From Bacillota bacterium (GTDB lineage: Bacteria; Bacillota; Sulfobacillia; Sulfobacillales; Sulfobacillaceae), in the NCBI GenBank assembly GCA_021797675.1, contig JAJZZH010000115.1, positions 1 through 49,560 of the forward strand: a DNA stretch of 49,560 nt. The letters are read 5' to 3'. This document shows positions 17,187 to 26,404 of this stretch, piece after piece. Position 1 is the stretch's first letter, and each line of letters starts with the position of its first letter. The position numbers and the translations under genes are program-made. A model generated the notes under the pieces. That model did not search any database, had not been told where the DNA came from, and saw only the letters and a program-made list of their open reading frames with translations.

Positions 17187-17249
17187 ACGCAGCCCGGCGC
17201 GACGGAGCACCGCACGTCAAACAACCTGGGCAACGAGGGGGACGGCAAA

Positions 17250-19730
17250 TTGTATGGTTCGATGAGTTTAGACGGGGATTGGTTTCTCCGTTGGGCCGAC
17301 GGACAGCGCGGCGGGCTTCGATTTCACCCGCTTGCCGAGACGGACGCCCGCAAATGGATTCCCGCGCGCGTGCCGGGCGAAGTGCATTGGGATCTGGTGC
17401 GCGCAGGGCTGTTGGCAGAGCCGACCGAGGGCATGAACGTCCTCGCCGCCCGATGGGTGGAAGAGGCGTTTTGGACCTATCGGCGCACCGTGACCCCACC
17501 CCCAGCGGCGCTTTCCGGAAGAGCTTGGCTCCGCTTTCGCGAACTGGACCTCATCGCGCGGATTTTTCTCAACGGAAAATGCGTCGGCACGCATGCCAAT
17601 GCGTTCTATCCGTGCGAGGTCGAGATCACGGGAATGCTACGGCCTGGCGAGAATGTCGTGGCGGTAGAACTGGAAAGCGGCCTTTATACGGTGGCAGAAA
17701 AGTCCGCCGCGGGGTACTACCGCGGTTCAGAAGACGGACGTTTGTATAAACGCATGTGGCTCCGAAAACCCCAATTCTCGTTTAGCTGGGACTGGGCACC
17801 GCGCCTGCTTAATGTCGGGATTAGTCAAAGCGTCGAGCTCGTATGGGGGGATAGGGTGAAGCCGGGTTCCTTGGCGATTCGCTCCGAACTTTCCCCCGGC
17901 GGGGAGGAAGGACGGGTGCTGGTGCATTGGGAGGTCGAGGGGCTCGCCGGTGAGGACGTGGCCGGCCAGCTAGTGTTGGCCATGGAAGAAACGGGAGCAC
18001 AAACCGTGCGCGAGGTCGTCATCCGTCCCGGCACCAACCAGCTGCAGGGTGAGATGACGATCGCCAAACCCGAGCGCTGGTGGCCGGCGGACATGGGTCC
18101 GCAGACCTTGTATACGGTGATCGCCCAGTTGGAGATTGCCGAAGAACCCCCGATCGCGGTATCCCGGAAGGTCGGATTTCGCCACGTGGTGGTGGAAAAG
18201 ACGGTGCGGGATGACGGGGGACAGGATTTTGTCTTTGTGGTCAATGGAGAGCGCGTGTTCGCCAAAGGGGCTAACTGGGTGCCGGCGGACATCATCCCGG
18301 CGCGGGTGGACCATGACCGCTACCGTACGCTGATTGAACGGGCGCGGGAGCTCAATATGAATTTCCTTCGGGTTTGGGGTGGCGGTCTTTATGAACGCGA
18401 TGCCTTTTACGAGCTGTGCGACGCGAACGGTCTTCTGGTGTGGCAGGAGTTTGCCTTCGCCTGCGCGGCGTACCCGGCCCATGACGCCCAGTTTCTTGAG
18501 GACATTCAGGCCGAGGCGCGTTACCAGATTCGCCGGCTGGCGCATCATCCAAGCTTGGTCGCTTGGTGCGGCAACAATGAAATTGCGTGGTTGACCTGGG
18601 AGCAAACCGAAGGCATCATCCATCCCGATCACGCGTGGTTTCATCAAATATTGCCCCGCTTGTTGCAGGAAGAAGACGCCACCCGCTATTATCAGCCGTC
18701 GAGTCCGTACTCCACCGATACCGTGCATCCTAACGCAGACCGCATCGGGGATCAGCATCCGTGGAGCATCGGCTTTGAAAACATCGATTTTTATCAATAC
18801 CGTGAGATGGCACCAACCTTTCCCAACGAAGGTGGCATCCTCGGCCCGCCTTCGTTGCCAACCCTGATGGCGTGCCTTCCCGAAGGCCACCGGTACCCGC
18901 ACAGCTTTGCCTGGCAAATTCATGACAATAGCGTCGAGGATTGGTTTGCAACCTCAGCCATCGACCGATTAGTCCAGGAATGGGTGGGCAAGGATCCCGG
19001 CCGGCTCAGCCTGGCCGAATATGTGTATTGGGGCGGTCTGGTCCAAGGTGAGGGGCTTCGCGAGTACATTCACAATTTTCGCCGGAGAAAGTTTGCCACC
19101 AGTTCGGCCATTTTTTGGATGTACAACGACTGCTGGCCGGTCACCCGCAGCTGGACGGTGGTCGATTACGGCCTAAGGCGCACCCCTTCTTTTTATCCCG
19201 TCAGACGGGCCTTTTCCCCGATCACGGTGGTGGTTGCTCAGGAGCGGGGCGCCGTGTGCGCCTTTGGAATTAACGATGGCCGTACGCCCTGGCATGGAGA
19301 ACTCGAATTTGGCCTCCTCAGCCTGGACGGAACGGTGATTGCGTCCACCCGGCAAGCGGCGGCGATAGCCGCCAACGCTTGTGCAGAACTGGCCGCTTTG
19401 CCGTTAGCGGACTGGGAGACGGCCGGCTTTGCCGAGACGGTGGCTTATGCCGTGCTGTGGCAGGGACACCAAGTAGTCGCCCAAAATCGCCTGTTTCAGG
19501 CGCGCTTTCGCGAGATGCACTGGCGGCCAGCCGAAGTGGAAGTGAAGCGCGACGGCGAGATGCTGGTGTTTTGCAGTTCCGCGTATGCTTGGAATGTGGC
19601 CATCGATCTCGACGGAAATGCCGTGGGTGACAACTTTTTCGATGTCTGGCCCCATCTTCCCGTACGGCTTCCCTGGCCGGCGGACCGGAATCTTCCGTCA
19701 ACCCTCTTCGTTGGCAACTTATTGGAATAA
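17250..19730 (+). CDS. GH2-family beta-mannosidase
   Basis: This 826-residue enzyme has the GH2 beta-mannosidase layout: a jelly-roll domain (WFLRWADGQRG, VPGEVHWDLVRAGLL), a beta-sandwich, a TIM barrel and a C-terminal beta domain. The acid/base Glu is E444 in WCGNNEI; the nucleophile is likely E527 in FPNEGGI, where the family usually has SEFG. The barrel motif FLRVWGGGLYERDAFYELCD is strong. It probably hydrolyses beta-mannosides imported by the upstream transporter, in the cytoplasm (no signal peptide). TTG at 17250 follows GAGGGGG by eight bases; ATG at 17262 is an alternative. An exo-beta-glucosaminidase is less likely. Confidence 0.88.
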   Translation: MYGSMSLDGDWFLRWADGQRGGLRFHPLAETDARKWIPARVPGEVHWDLVRAGLLAEPTEGMNVLAARWVEEAFWTYRRTVTPPPAALSGRAWLRFRELDLIARIFLNGKCVGTHANAFYPCEVEITGMLRPGENVVAVELESGLYTVAEKSAAGYYRGSEDGRLYKRMWLRKPQFSFSWDWAPRLLNVGISQSVELVWGDRVKPGSLAIRSELSPGGEEGRVLVHWEVEGLAGEDVAGQLVLAMEETGAQTVREVVIRPGTNQLQGEMTIAKPERWWPADMGPQTLYTVIAQLEIAEEPPIAVSRKVGFRHVVVEKTVRDDGGQDFVFVVNGERVFAKGANWVPADIIPARVDHDRYRTLIERARELNMNFLRVWGGGLYERDAFYELCDANGLLVWQEFAFACAAYPAHDAQFLEDIQAEARYQIRRLAHHPSLVAWCGNNEIAWLTWEQTEGIIHPDHAWFHQILPRLLQEEDATRYYQPSSPYSTDTVHPNADRIGDQHPWSIGFENIDFYQYREMAPTFPNEGGILGPPSLPTLMACLPEGHRYPHSFAWQIHDNSVEDWFATSAIDRLVQEWVGKDPGRLSLAEYVYWGGLVQGEGLREYIHNFRRRKFATSSAIFWMYNDCWPVTRSWTVVDYGLRRTPSFYPVRRAFSPITVVVAQERGAVCAFGINDGRTPWHGELEFGLLSLDGTVIASTRQAAAIAANACAELAALPLADWETAGFAETVAYAVLWQGHQVVAQNRLFQARFREMHWRPAEVEVKRDGEMLVFCSSAYAWNVAIDLDGNAVGDNFFDVWPHLPVRLPWPADRNLPSTLFVGNLLE

Positions 19731-20370
19731 CTGGGTTGCAGGAGCCTCCCTGCTGTCGCCGTCGGAACCCACCGGTAACCCAACGAGCTTCCGCCAACCC
19801 CAGGCCATCACCGCCAGAAGGGGTCGTTCCGACGCCTTCTGGAGGCCAGGGTGGTTTTCACCCTACCATCGCGGAGAGCCCATTAAACTTCACTGGTTAC
19901 CACAAGCTCTGTAGCACAACCTCTCAATGCGCGATATCGGGGAACGCTGTTCAAAGCTTCCTGACCCGCGGATCCGCAGAGCGGGCATTTTGTTGAAATA
20001 TTCCCGTTTCGTCCGTCCCCGTCGCCCAATGCTCAGGAACTCGGCCGTTCGCAGGAGGTACCTCGGACTGCGATTCACGGCCCTGCCCAAGCAGCGCTTG
20101 GTCGAGGCGTGAGAGAGCGCCTGATCGGGCGGGGCGCCATTCCCTCTGCGCCGATGCGACGAACCTCGCAGGGTTCGCACGCGCTGCGGTCGAAGGATCA
20201 GCCGACGAGATGGTCACTCATCTTACGCTTGGGGGCGAGATCATGCCGTTGGTCGTCCCTGCTTGACGTGTTTGCGAATTACCAACAGGATAAACCGTTC
20301 CGTCTGACTACGGAAGAGCGTCCTCTGGTACCAGCCATGCAACTTCCACCTCCCATCCCTCTCAATCGGT
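19731..20370. other. Intergenic region, no supported gene
   Basis: Several short frames exist on both strands (for example at 19927-20112 plus and 19951-20217 minus), with irregular composition suggesting decayed mobile or coding DNA, but no motif is firm enough to name. It separates the end of the mannoside operon from the end of the chimeric regulator gene on the opposite strand; I found no T-tailed terminator hairpin. Confidence 0.35.
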
Positions 20371-21171
20371 TTACTCCACCAACTGTTCTTCGGCGACCCG
20401 ATCTACCTCGACGAGCTCAACCCCATGGTCTAGCAAGGTTCGAAAATGGTCTGGAACGAAGTCCGTGATGACCGTGCGGATGTCTCGGATCGCCAGGTAC
20501 CCCTTTAGCTGCGCGTCCGTAAACTTTGTATGGTCCACAACCATAATGACCTCGTCCGCTGCCTCCACAATGGCTCGTCGAATATGATCCATGCTTTCGT
20601 TTAAGTTGCAGGGTCCCGCCAGCACATCGAATTTGTGACAGGATAAGATCGCGCGGGGTACTCGGAGCTTACGAAAAAAGGTCTCCGTGAAATCTCCCAC
20701 ATTGCATGCATCCATCGGATTGTAGCGCCCTGGAGCACAAAACACGGTAACATCTTGCTGACCCAATATTTCTAACAACGGAATAGAATACGTGTACACG
20801 ATGGGCGACGTTTTCAGCGCGAGGGCAACTTCTCGCACGGTGGTTCCACTATCCAAGACCACGACATCCCCATCTCGCACCCAGTGCTCTGCGACATAGC
20901 GCCCAATCCGGGCTTTGCTTTCAAATTCGGCTCGCTGACGGGTACGATAATCGGGCCCGAGTTGCAGGTCCGTCCTATGCGCGCGCAATGCTTGCGCCTT
21001 CGTGTTAGGCAAATAATGTAGCGTTTCGGCCGCCGCCAACACCCGCAGGCGGACATCCTCCCGCACATGTGGATGCCCAGCCAGGGCTCGGGACGCAGTG
21101 GTCGCCGATGTTTTGGCCAAGAGGGCGACATCTTTTATCGTCGCCTGGTCGGTTGTCCGTCTTCTAGGCAT
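20371..21171 (-). CDS. Chimeric regulator: LacI-type HTH fused to DeoR-type sensor domain
   Basis: Residues 11-62 are a clear LacI DNA-binding head: TIKDVALLAKTSATTASRAL, then VREDVRLRVLAAAETLHYLP and an ALRA hinge. From about residue 80 to 255 the protein follows the C-terminal domain of DeoR regulators instead of a periplasmic-binding fold: VVVLDSGTTVREVALAL, YTYSIPLLEIL, a middle NESMDHIRRAIVEAADEVIM, DHTKF, and TVITD. DeoR proteins sense sugar phosphates. The length (266 aa) also equals a DeoR protein. It follows a decayed FGGY kinase on the same strand and is divergent from the second ABC operon, which it probably controls. Confidence 0.88.
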   Translation of the reverse strand: MPRRRTTDQATIKDVALLAKTSATTASRALAGHPHVREDVRLRVLAAAETLHYLPNTKAQALRAHRTDLQLGPDYRTRQRAEFESKARIGRYVAEHWVRDGDVVVLDSGTTVREVALALKTSPIVYTYSIPLLEILGQQDVTVFCAPGRYNPMDACNVGDFTETFFRKLRVPRAILSCHKFDVLAGPCNLNESMDHIRRAIVEAADEVIMVVDHTKFTDAQLKGYLAIRDIRTVITDFVPDHFRTLLDHGVELVEVDRVAEEQLVE

Positions 21172-21215
21172 AATCCTCTCCTGTATCTAGGTTTTGTGCC
21201 TGCGCGGCATCGACC

Positions 21216-22340
21216 TCAGGCAACTGTCTCACCCCGAATAAAGCGGTCCGCGGCTGGAATGCGTCGTTGAATCCATTGATCCAGTGCACCTGGCGAGTTG
21301 AGGCAACCCCCTCCGACAAACCCCGCCAGCGCCCGTCGTCCGGATCGTGCGCGACCCCGTACGCCCCCTCCAGACAGCTGCGTGGATCTCGGCCACGCCT
21401 TCCAAAAGCGCCTGAAGCAAGTGTTCCCGGCGGTGCGTTCGCGGCGCCCCGAACTAGGCTCCCCGGACTCCCGAACGATGCGCGTTCCCCCAATACATGG
21501 CGAAGAAACAAGACGCCGTTTGCCCCTGGGGGAAATGGATTGCCCCGGTCGGGCCATCCTCCTCCGCGGGAACATCGTCGGGTATCCCAGGCTCTTCCCG
21601 GCCCCATTCCAGAGCTCCGTCAGGGCTCGACGCGCCCCGCTAAAGCCGTGGCCGTCCGGGGAGAAACGGAGATGGGACGAGGCGCAGCGACCGCTGAAGT
21701 CGCCCGACAACCCTCGGATGGTCGTCTTAGACTCGCGCCAAGATCACCGAGCCGAGGTAGATGAGCCGTTCTGGCACCAGGGACCCCTCGCGCAAACAGA
21801 CGGGACCCCGCCAACTAGACGGTTCGGAGAATATGGTGCCGATGAGTCGTCGCACCCCATAGTCTTTGACCTGCAGAATCCAGCGGGTTCGCTTCCACAC
21901 CATCGGCTCGGGGCGCGCATCCATCAGCGTAGGCGCGGCAGCGGTCAATTCGGTTTGAGAAACGGCAACGCCTAAAGGAGTCTTTCGCCGATCTGCAGGG
22001 AAATTCCTGTCGACTTCAGGAATTGCTGCAGCCCCACGCACGCCTGATCATATCGGGACTCGATCCAGCAATTATGTCCCATGGGCGTCCACGGGTGTAA
22101 TCGGGCCAAGCCGCCCGGAAAGACCGACGACTTTCGCTGACCCTTAACGCACCGGGTCTACCATCCCGCGGATGGCCCGCATCGTGGACGTCCCACTACT
22201 CCGCCGGATCTTGTTGCATTGCCCTACCCTCGTTGGCACGGCATCTGGCCCTCGCCTTGGACGCGATGTGCCTTCGGCGCGATATCCTACCGCTTGGCAC
22301 CCGGAAGTTCCGAACTCCGGTTCCATTCCCAGGAATTCAC
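21216..22340 (-). pseudogene. FGGY-family carbohydrate kinase, decayed
   Basis: Pieces of an FGGY sugar kinase occur in order but in different minus-strand frames. Near 22310: FGTSGCQAVGYRAEG (family ATP site, G-T-T-x-x-K-A). Near 22120: VVGLSGRLGPITPVDAHG. Near 22065: CWIESRYDQA. Near 21890: ILQVKDYGVRRLIG, matching the conserved K-D-Y. Near 21540: FPPGANGVLFLRHVLGERA. Near 21400: LLQALLEGVAEIH. The end near 21230 has DRFIRGETVA. Several frameshifts, stops and an internal deletion (about 1.1 kb instead of 1.5 kb) mean it is not functional. Xylulo-, glucono- or a related kinase are possible originals. Confidence 0.75.
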
Positions 22341-22666
22341 TCCCAAAGCCTCACCTCCTCGCCAAGATGGTTGCCAGGGTGTGAGTTCCGATCAGGGCAC
22401 GATGCCCGTCCAACCGTTGCCAAAGCCCCCCAATGACTCAACACGCGTCGGATTGGCCAAGCCCCGCGTAGACGCACGAACCATTATGTCAATCCGACTT
22501 ATAGCACCAGCCCCCCCTGGTGCTCACGCGCGCGGCATCTACGGGATCCATTCCAACCGATGTTCTCGCTATGCTTGCAAGCACCGACACCTGTCCCCTC
22601 GGCAACGGCAGTCGATGCTACGAACATGATCGGAATTCCGGAACTACACAATGACCTATTGCTGAA

Positions 22667-22698
22667 ACGTTGTCAAGAATACGTTGTCAAGATCAACG
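22667..22698. promoter_or_regulatory. Candidate operator: two ACGTTGTCAAGA repeats
   Basis: ACGTTGTCAAGA occurs at 22667-22678 and again at 22681-22692, offset by 14 bases. The second copy runs into an inverted arm: CGTTG (22682-22686) and CAACG (22694-22698) flank TCAAGAT. The site is about 50 bases upstream of the promoter -35 box at 22744, and is a candidate target for the chimeric regulator. Confidence 0.5.
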
Positions 22699-22743
22699 AT
22701 GCAGGTATGCATCTTGCATTTCAGAAACGCAGTCACTCCCGTA

Positions 22744-22773
22744 TTGACACACGATTCGCCATCATGCAATAAT
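22744..22773 (+). promoter_or_regulatory. Promoter of the second ABC operon
   Basis: TTGACA at 22744-22749 and AATAAT at 22768-22773 with an 18-base spacer form a good sigma-A type promoter. The start point would be near 22780, giving a leader of about 200 bases. Confidence 0.6.
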
Positions 22774-22977
22774 CGGTATGGTTGCGTAACATTTCCACGA
22801 TTCAGACGGTCGCATTCAATGAGCGAATAATTGGGTGGCAGGAGAACGTCTTTTTCCGCGCACGCAATAAGCCGAGGGGATGGCGATGATGCTCTCGTCG
22901 GTTTGGCGTGGGGATTGGGCATCGATTCCAAATAGGTAATTCAGAACCACCGTCAAGACGAGAAGGAGTGAACGAGC

Positions 22978-24495
22978 ATGCGAAGGGTGGGGCAATTTGG
23001 ACACCGTGGTCAGTGGCTTGGAGCAGGCCTCGTGGTGATGTTCAGTGCGACGATGTTGACGGGGGCTGCAAGCGCAACGGGAACCTCTCTTCACCGGCCG
23101 ACGGCGACGTCGGCGATTCCAAAGCTTAGATGGAAAGGGACCATCACCATGTGGGCCCAGACCTATACCCCTGATGTGCCGGGAGTCAAGTTGGCACCAG
23201 GGTCTCCAAAATTGCATGCCTTGGCTAATTTGGCCAAACAATTCGAGGCGATGTATCCTGGCATTCACATTCAGTTTATCAGCCAATCCGCGTGGAATGG
23301 GTCCAACGAGACGCTGCTGGCCAAAGCCGCAACCGGTTCTATGTATGATATCTACTTTGATCAGTTTTCCAACTGGAACGCACAATTGCCCAAAGGGATC
23401 GTTTATAACCTGATGCCCTACTTTAAGCAGCCGGACCCATACATTCGCGGAAACAAGAAATGGATGGGTATCATGAACCCCTACGTGGTATCGGAAACCG
23501 AACTCAATCTAGCCACGGATTACGAGGTAAACGGGGATTGGGTATCCTTTGCCTTCTACTATAATAAGAAGTTATTCCGGAAAGCGAGGATCACCCATAC
23601 ACCGAAGACGTGGGCCCAGTTCATCAATGACTGCAAGATCTTGCAAGCCCACGGAATTCAGCCAGGAGCAGATCTGTCGCGAATTGATTGGTATTCCCCG
23701 ATCGCACTGGGCAACTATCTAGGCCTAAAGACGCTGAAGAAGATATCAAGCTTCAGCTCAGCCAAGGGCATCACCAATTACGACGAAGCTATCGCGTACA
23801 AAAAAGGCATCTTGAATCCGCTGAAGAACCCTCGGGTGATGGCGTGGTGGCCGTTGTTCAAAACACTTTACACGAAATATTGGAATAAGGCCGTAGCCGC
23901 TGTCCCCATCAACGCCATTCCACCCAACGTGGTCAATGGCCAGAGTCTATTTGAGGCCGGTAAGGTTGCAATGATCTTCAACGGGAGTTGGGTTCCGCCC
24001 GAAGTGCCTAAGGGATTTCAGTTGGGATCATTCCCGTTTCCGAGCCTTTACGGTACGAGCCGCTACAGCACCAAATACAATGCAGCCGGAGCAGTTAACA
24101 ATCCAGGCGCCGCGTTTCAGTACGGAATTTCGACTCCCAAGGCCGACCACTCCATGAGCCAACCCGGAAAATTCCAAGCGGTATTGGATTGGCTACGGTT
24201 CATTGCAACTCCCCAGCACAACCAAGAGGTGGTAAATGAACTGGGATCGTTCATTCCGACCTTTAAGGGGACCGTGCCGATTAAGCCGTTTCGGAGTCAA
24301 GTTGCATTGATTAGCCGACCCTTGTACAAAACGGTGGGCGGAGAGTACTTAACGACCACGGCAGACACCGATCTGCGCTCGCTTTTCCAAGAATACGTTA
24401 CCGGCCACATCTCGTTCGCGGCGGCCAAACAGCAATATGGTTCAATTTTGGCGACGGCCGTCCGACAATTCCTGACGGCTAACCCGAAGCCTTGA
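22978..24495 (+). CDS. ABC transporter sugar-binding protein, second locus
   Basis: This 505-residue family 1 solute-binding protein is on the long side. A signal peptide covers about residues 1-37 with cleavage near ASA-TG; no lipobox cysteine is present. Domain landmarks are GTITMWAQTYTP, a segment FEAMYPGIHIQFISQSAW, TGSMYDIYFDQFSNWNAQL, FEAGKVAMIFNGSWVPPEV, and a C-terminal IATPQHN region. GAAGGAGTG precedes the ATG. It heads a cluster with two permeases, a dehydrogenase and a sulfatase, so a sulfated or otherwise modified sugar is a reasonable ligand, by inference only. Confidence 0.87.
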   Translation: MRRVGQFGHRGQWLGAGLVVMFSATMLTGAASATGTSLHRPTATSAIPKLRWKGTITMWAQTYTPDVPGVKLAPGSPKLHALANLAKQFEAMYPGIHIQFISQSAWNGSNETLLAKAATGSMYDIYFDQFSNWNAQLPKGIVYNLMPYFKQPDPYIRGNKKWMGIMNPYVVSETELNLATDYEVNGDWVSFAFYYNKKLFRKARITHTPKTWAQFINDCKILQAHGIQPGADLSRIDWYSPIALGNYLGLKTLKKISSFSSAKGITNYDEAIAYKKGILNPLKNPRVMAWWPLFKTLYTKYWNKAVAAVPINAIPPNVVNGQSLFEAGKVAMIFNGSWVPPEVPKGFQLGSFPFPSLYGTSRYSTKYNAAGAVNNPGAAFQYGISTPKADHSMSQPGKFQAVLDWLRFIATPQHNQEVVNELGSFIPTFKGTVPIKPFRSQVALISRPLYKTVGGEYLTTTADTDLRSLFQEYVTGHISFAAAKQQYGSILATAVRQFLTANPKP

Positions 24496-24521
24496 ATGAC
24501 GCGTCGAAAGGGCGGTGGGCA

Positions 24522-25421
24522 ATGACCAAGTCAGATTCGGGTTCAAGGTTGCGTGTTTCCGGAAGGTCCGATGACCGTATCGCGGCGCTCTTCATTGCCC
24601 CCGGACTGTTCATGATCTTGGTGTTTAGCTATTATCCTGTGGTTCGTTCGCTAATCGGAGCGTTTACGAGTTGGGACGGATTTAATACCCCGGTGTTTAA
24701 CGGACTGGCAAATTTCTGGGGGTTGGCGCACGACACCGTGTTTCTGCATGCATTGTGGCACGTTGGACTGTGGGTGATAATCGCCGTTCCCTTGGCGATT
24801 ATCCCTTCGTTTTGCGTGGCCGAGCTCGTGTTTAACCTTAAGAACCAAGGTGCCCAGCGAGCCTACCGGGTTGCGTTCGTTCTGCCCATGGTGCTGCCAG
24901 CAGTGGTGCCGATTCTTATTTGGGAGTTTGGCATCTACGATCCGGGGGGAATCTTGGACCGGATTTTGGGTGTGTCGACGACGTGGTTACTGAGCACGCA
25001 CACAGCCCTGTGGGCCATGATCCTGATGGGATTTCCTTGGGTGAGCCCGTTCAACTTTCTGATCTTCCTTGCCGGACTGCAAAACGTGGATCCGTCGTTG
25101 TTCGACGCCGCGCAAATCGATGGGGCGGCATTGTGGCAACGAGTGGTTCACGTCGATGTTCGCTTGGTTATGGGACAGGTGAAGTTGCTCATTGTGCTTG
25201 CGGTCTTGGGCAGCGCGCAGAATTTACTCGTTCCTTTGCTGCTCACCGGCGGAGGGCCGTTGAACGCGACGATGACCCCGGTGCTGGACATGTATCAATC
25301 CGCCTTTGTGGGCGATCAATACGGATACGCTATGGCCATCTCCTTGGTTATGTTCGTCTTTATCATGGTGCTGACCTTGGCCAATATGCGGTTTTTCAAC
25401 CCCCCCGGCACCGAAGGATAG
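24522..25421 (+). CDS. ABC sugar permease (MalF type), second locus
   Basis: Six hydrophobic segments and the permease pattern are clear: FIAPGLFMILVFSYYPVVRS near the start and the EAA-type loop FDAAQIDGAALWQRVVHVDV, where the usual Leu-Pro at its end is replaced by Arg-Leu. ATG at 24522 is preferred over a TTG at 24492 that overlaps the previous gene, because a G-rich sequence (AAAGGGCGGTGGG) precedes it and the TTG lacks one; the TTG remains possible. It pairs with the next permease. Confidence 0.85.
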   Translation: MTKSDSGSRLRVSGRSDDRIAALFIAPGLFMILVFSYYPVVRSLIGAFTSWDGFNTPVFNGLANFWGLAHDTVFLHALWHVGLWVIIAVPLAIIPSFCVAELVFNLKNQGAQRAYRVAFVLPMVLPAVVPILIWEFGIYDPGGILDRILGVSTTWLLSTHTALWAMILMGFPWVSPFNFLIFLAGLQNVDPSLFDAAQIDGAALWQRVVHVDVRLVMGQVKLLIVLAVLGSAQNLLVPLLLTGGGPLNATMTPVLDMYQSAFVGDQYGYAMAISLVMFVFIMVLTLANMRFFNPPGTEG

Positions 25422-25493
25422 CCAAGGGGCGCGGGTTCGTGGGTACGCATGGGCAATGATCGGATAGATATTCTCATTGAGGTGATCTCATCG

Positions 25494-26330
25494 ATGCGGA
25501 TACGGATTCGTGACGTGCGGTCTCATATCGTTTTGTTAGTTATTGCCGCCTTGGTACTTTATCCGATGTGCTATATGCTCATCAACGCCCTAAATTCAGG
25601 TGTTACGACGGCCACGAATCCTTGGTGGTTCGGGTCCGTCATGCATTGGCAGAACTATCGCGATGCTTTTGCGGTCGTCGCGCCAGCCTTTCTGCGAACC
25701 GTGACGATTGTGGTGCTGAGCGTAGCAGGAACGTTGGTTTGTGCGTCACCCGCAGCCTATGCGTTTTCCCGATACCGATTTCGATGGCGTAATGTCCTGT
25801 TTATGGTGTTCTTTGCCTTATTGCTGATTCCGGGATTTGTGACCCTGATTCCGTTGGTGTTGGAGATTCGGGGACTCGGACTGACGAATACCATGTGGGG
25901 TCTCGTTTTCCCGTACATCGCAGGTGGGCAAGCTTTCGGAGTCTTCATTTTGCGGACGTTTTACCAGCAGATGTCTCAGGACCTCATCGATGCCGCTCGC
26001 ATAGATGGCGCAACCGACACGCAGATCTTTGTTGCGGTGGCGGTACCCTTGGCGGTTCCGGTGATGATTACGGTTGCCATTTTGCAGTTTGTGGGGCTCT
26101 GGTCCGATTACGTGTTGCCGTCGCTCATTCTCAGCAGTTCCAATCCCACCGTGGCCATGGCCATCACGAATTTTTCTCCGCCGATGATCGCCGGGGACGC
26201 CGCCAACTTGAGCGGCTTGAACATGCAATTTGCTTCGTTTGTATTAGCCTCTATTCCCATTGGTGTTTTGTTTGCGTTTTTAATGCGGTATTTCGTCCAA
26301 GGGATTACGAGTGGGGCAGTCAAGCTGTAA
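25494..26330 (+). CDS. ABC sugar permease (MalG type), second locus
   Basis: The 278-residue permease has six hydrophobic segments, ALVLYPMCYMLINALNSG at the start, the EAA loop IDAARIDGATDTQIFVAVAV, and the tail RYFVQGITSGAVKL. ATG at 25494 follows GAGGTGAT by seven bases; an upstream in-frame ATG at 25449 has no comparable site. No ATPase gene follows, so the complex must borrow one encoded elsewhere. Confidence 0.87.
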   Translation: MRIRIRDVRSHIVLLVIAALVLYPMCYMLINALNSGVTTATNPWWFGSVMHWQNYRDAFAVVAPAFLRTVTIVVLSVAGTLVCASPAAYAFSRYRFRWRNVLFMVFFALLLIPGFVTLIPLVLEIRGLGLTNTMWGLVFPYIAGGQAFGVFILRTFYQQMSQDLIDAARIDGATDTQIFVAVAVPLAVPVMITVAILQFVGLWSDYVLPSLILSSSNPTVAMAITNFSPPMIAGDAANLSGLNMQFASFVLASIPIGVLFAFLMRYFVQGITSGAVKL

Positions 26331-26404
26331 CCCAACCGTGGATGATATCCTGGATCGGGTCGACGGACAGGCGCGGATCGCCAATGTGAGGAAAGGACTA
26401 ATCG

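Larger units (their letters stand above)
22341..22977. other. Divergent regulatory region before the second ABC operon
   Basis: No gene is supported in this 0.6-kb gap. It contains a pair of 12-base direct repeats (22667-22692) and a strong plus-strand promoter (22744-22773), both listed separately, then a leader of about 200 bases and GAAGGAGTG before the binding-protein ATG. On the minus strand GAGGAGGTGA near 22355 is the probable ribosome binding site of the ancestral kinase gene. Confidence 0.5.

Noticed and set aside
17075-17749. 224-codon frame overlapping the start of the beta-mannosidase
   Set aside because: The GH2 frame has strong family motifs in the same region; the other frame is Arg/Gly-rich without motifs.
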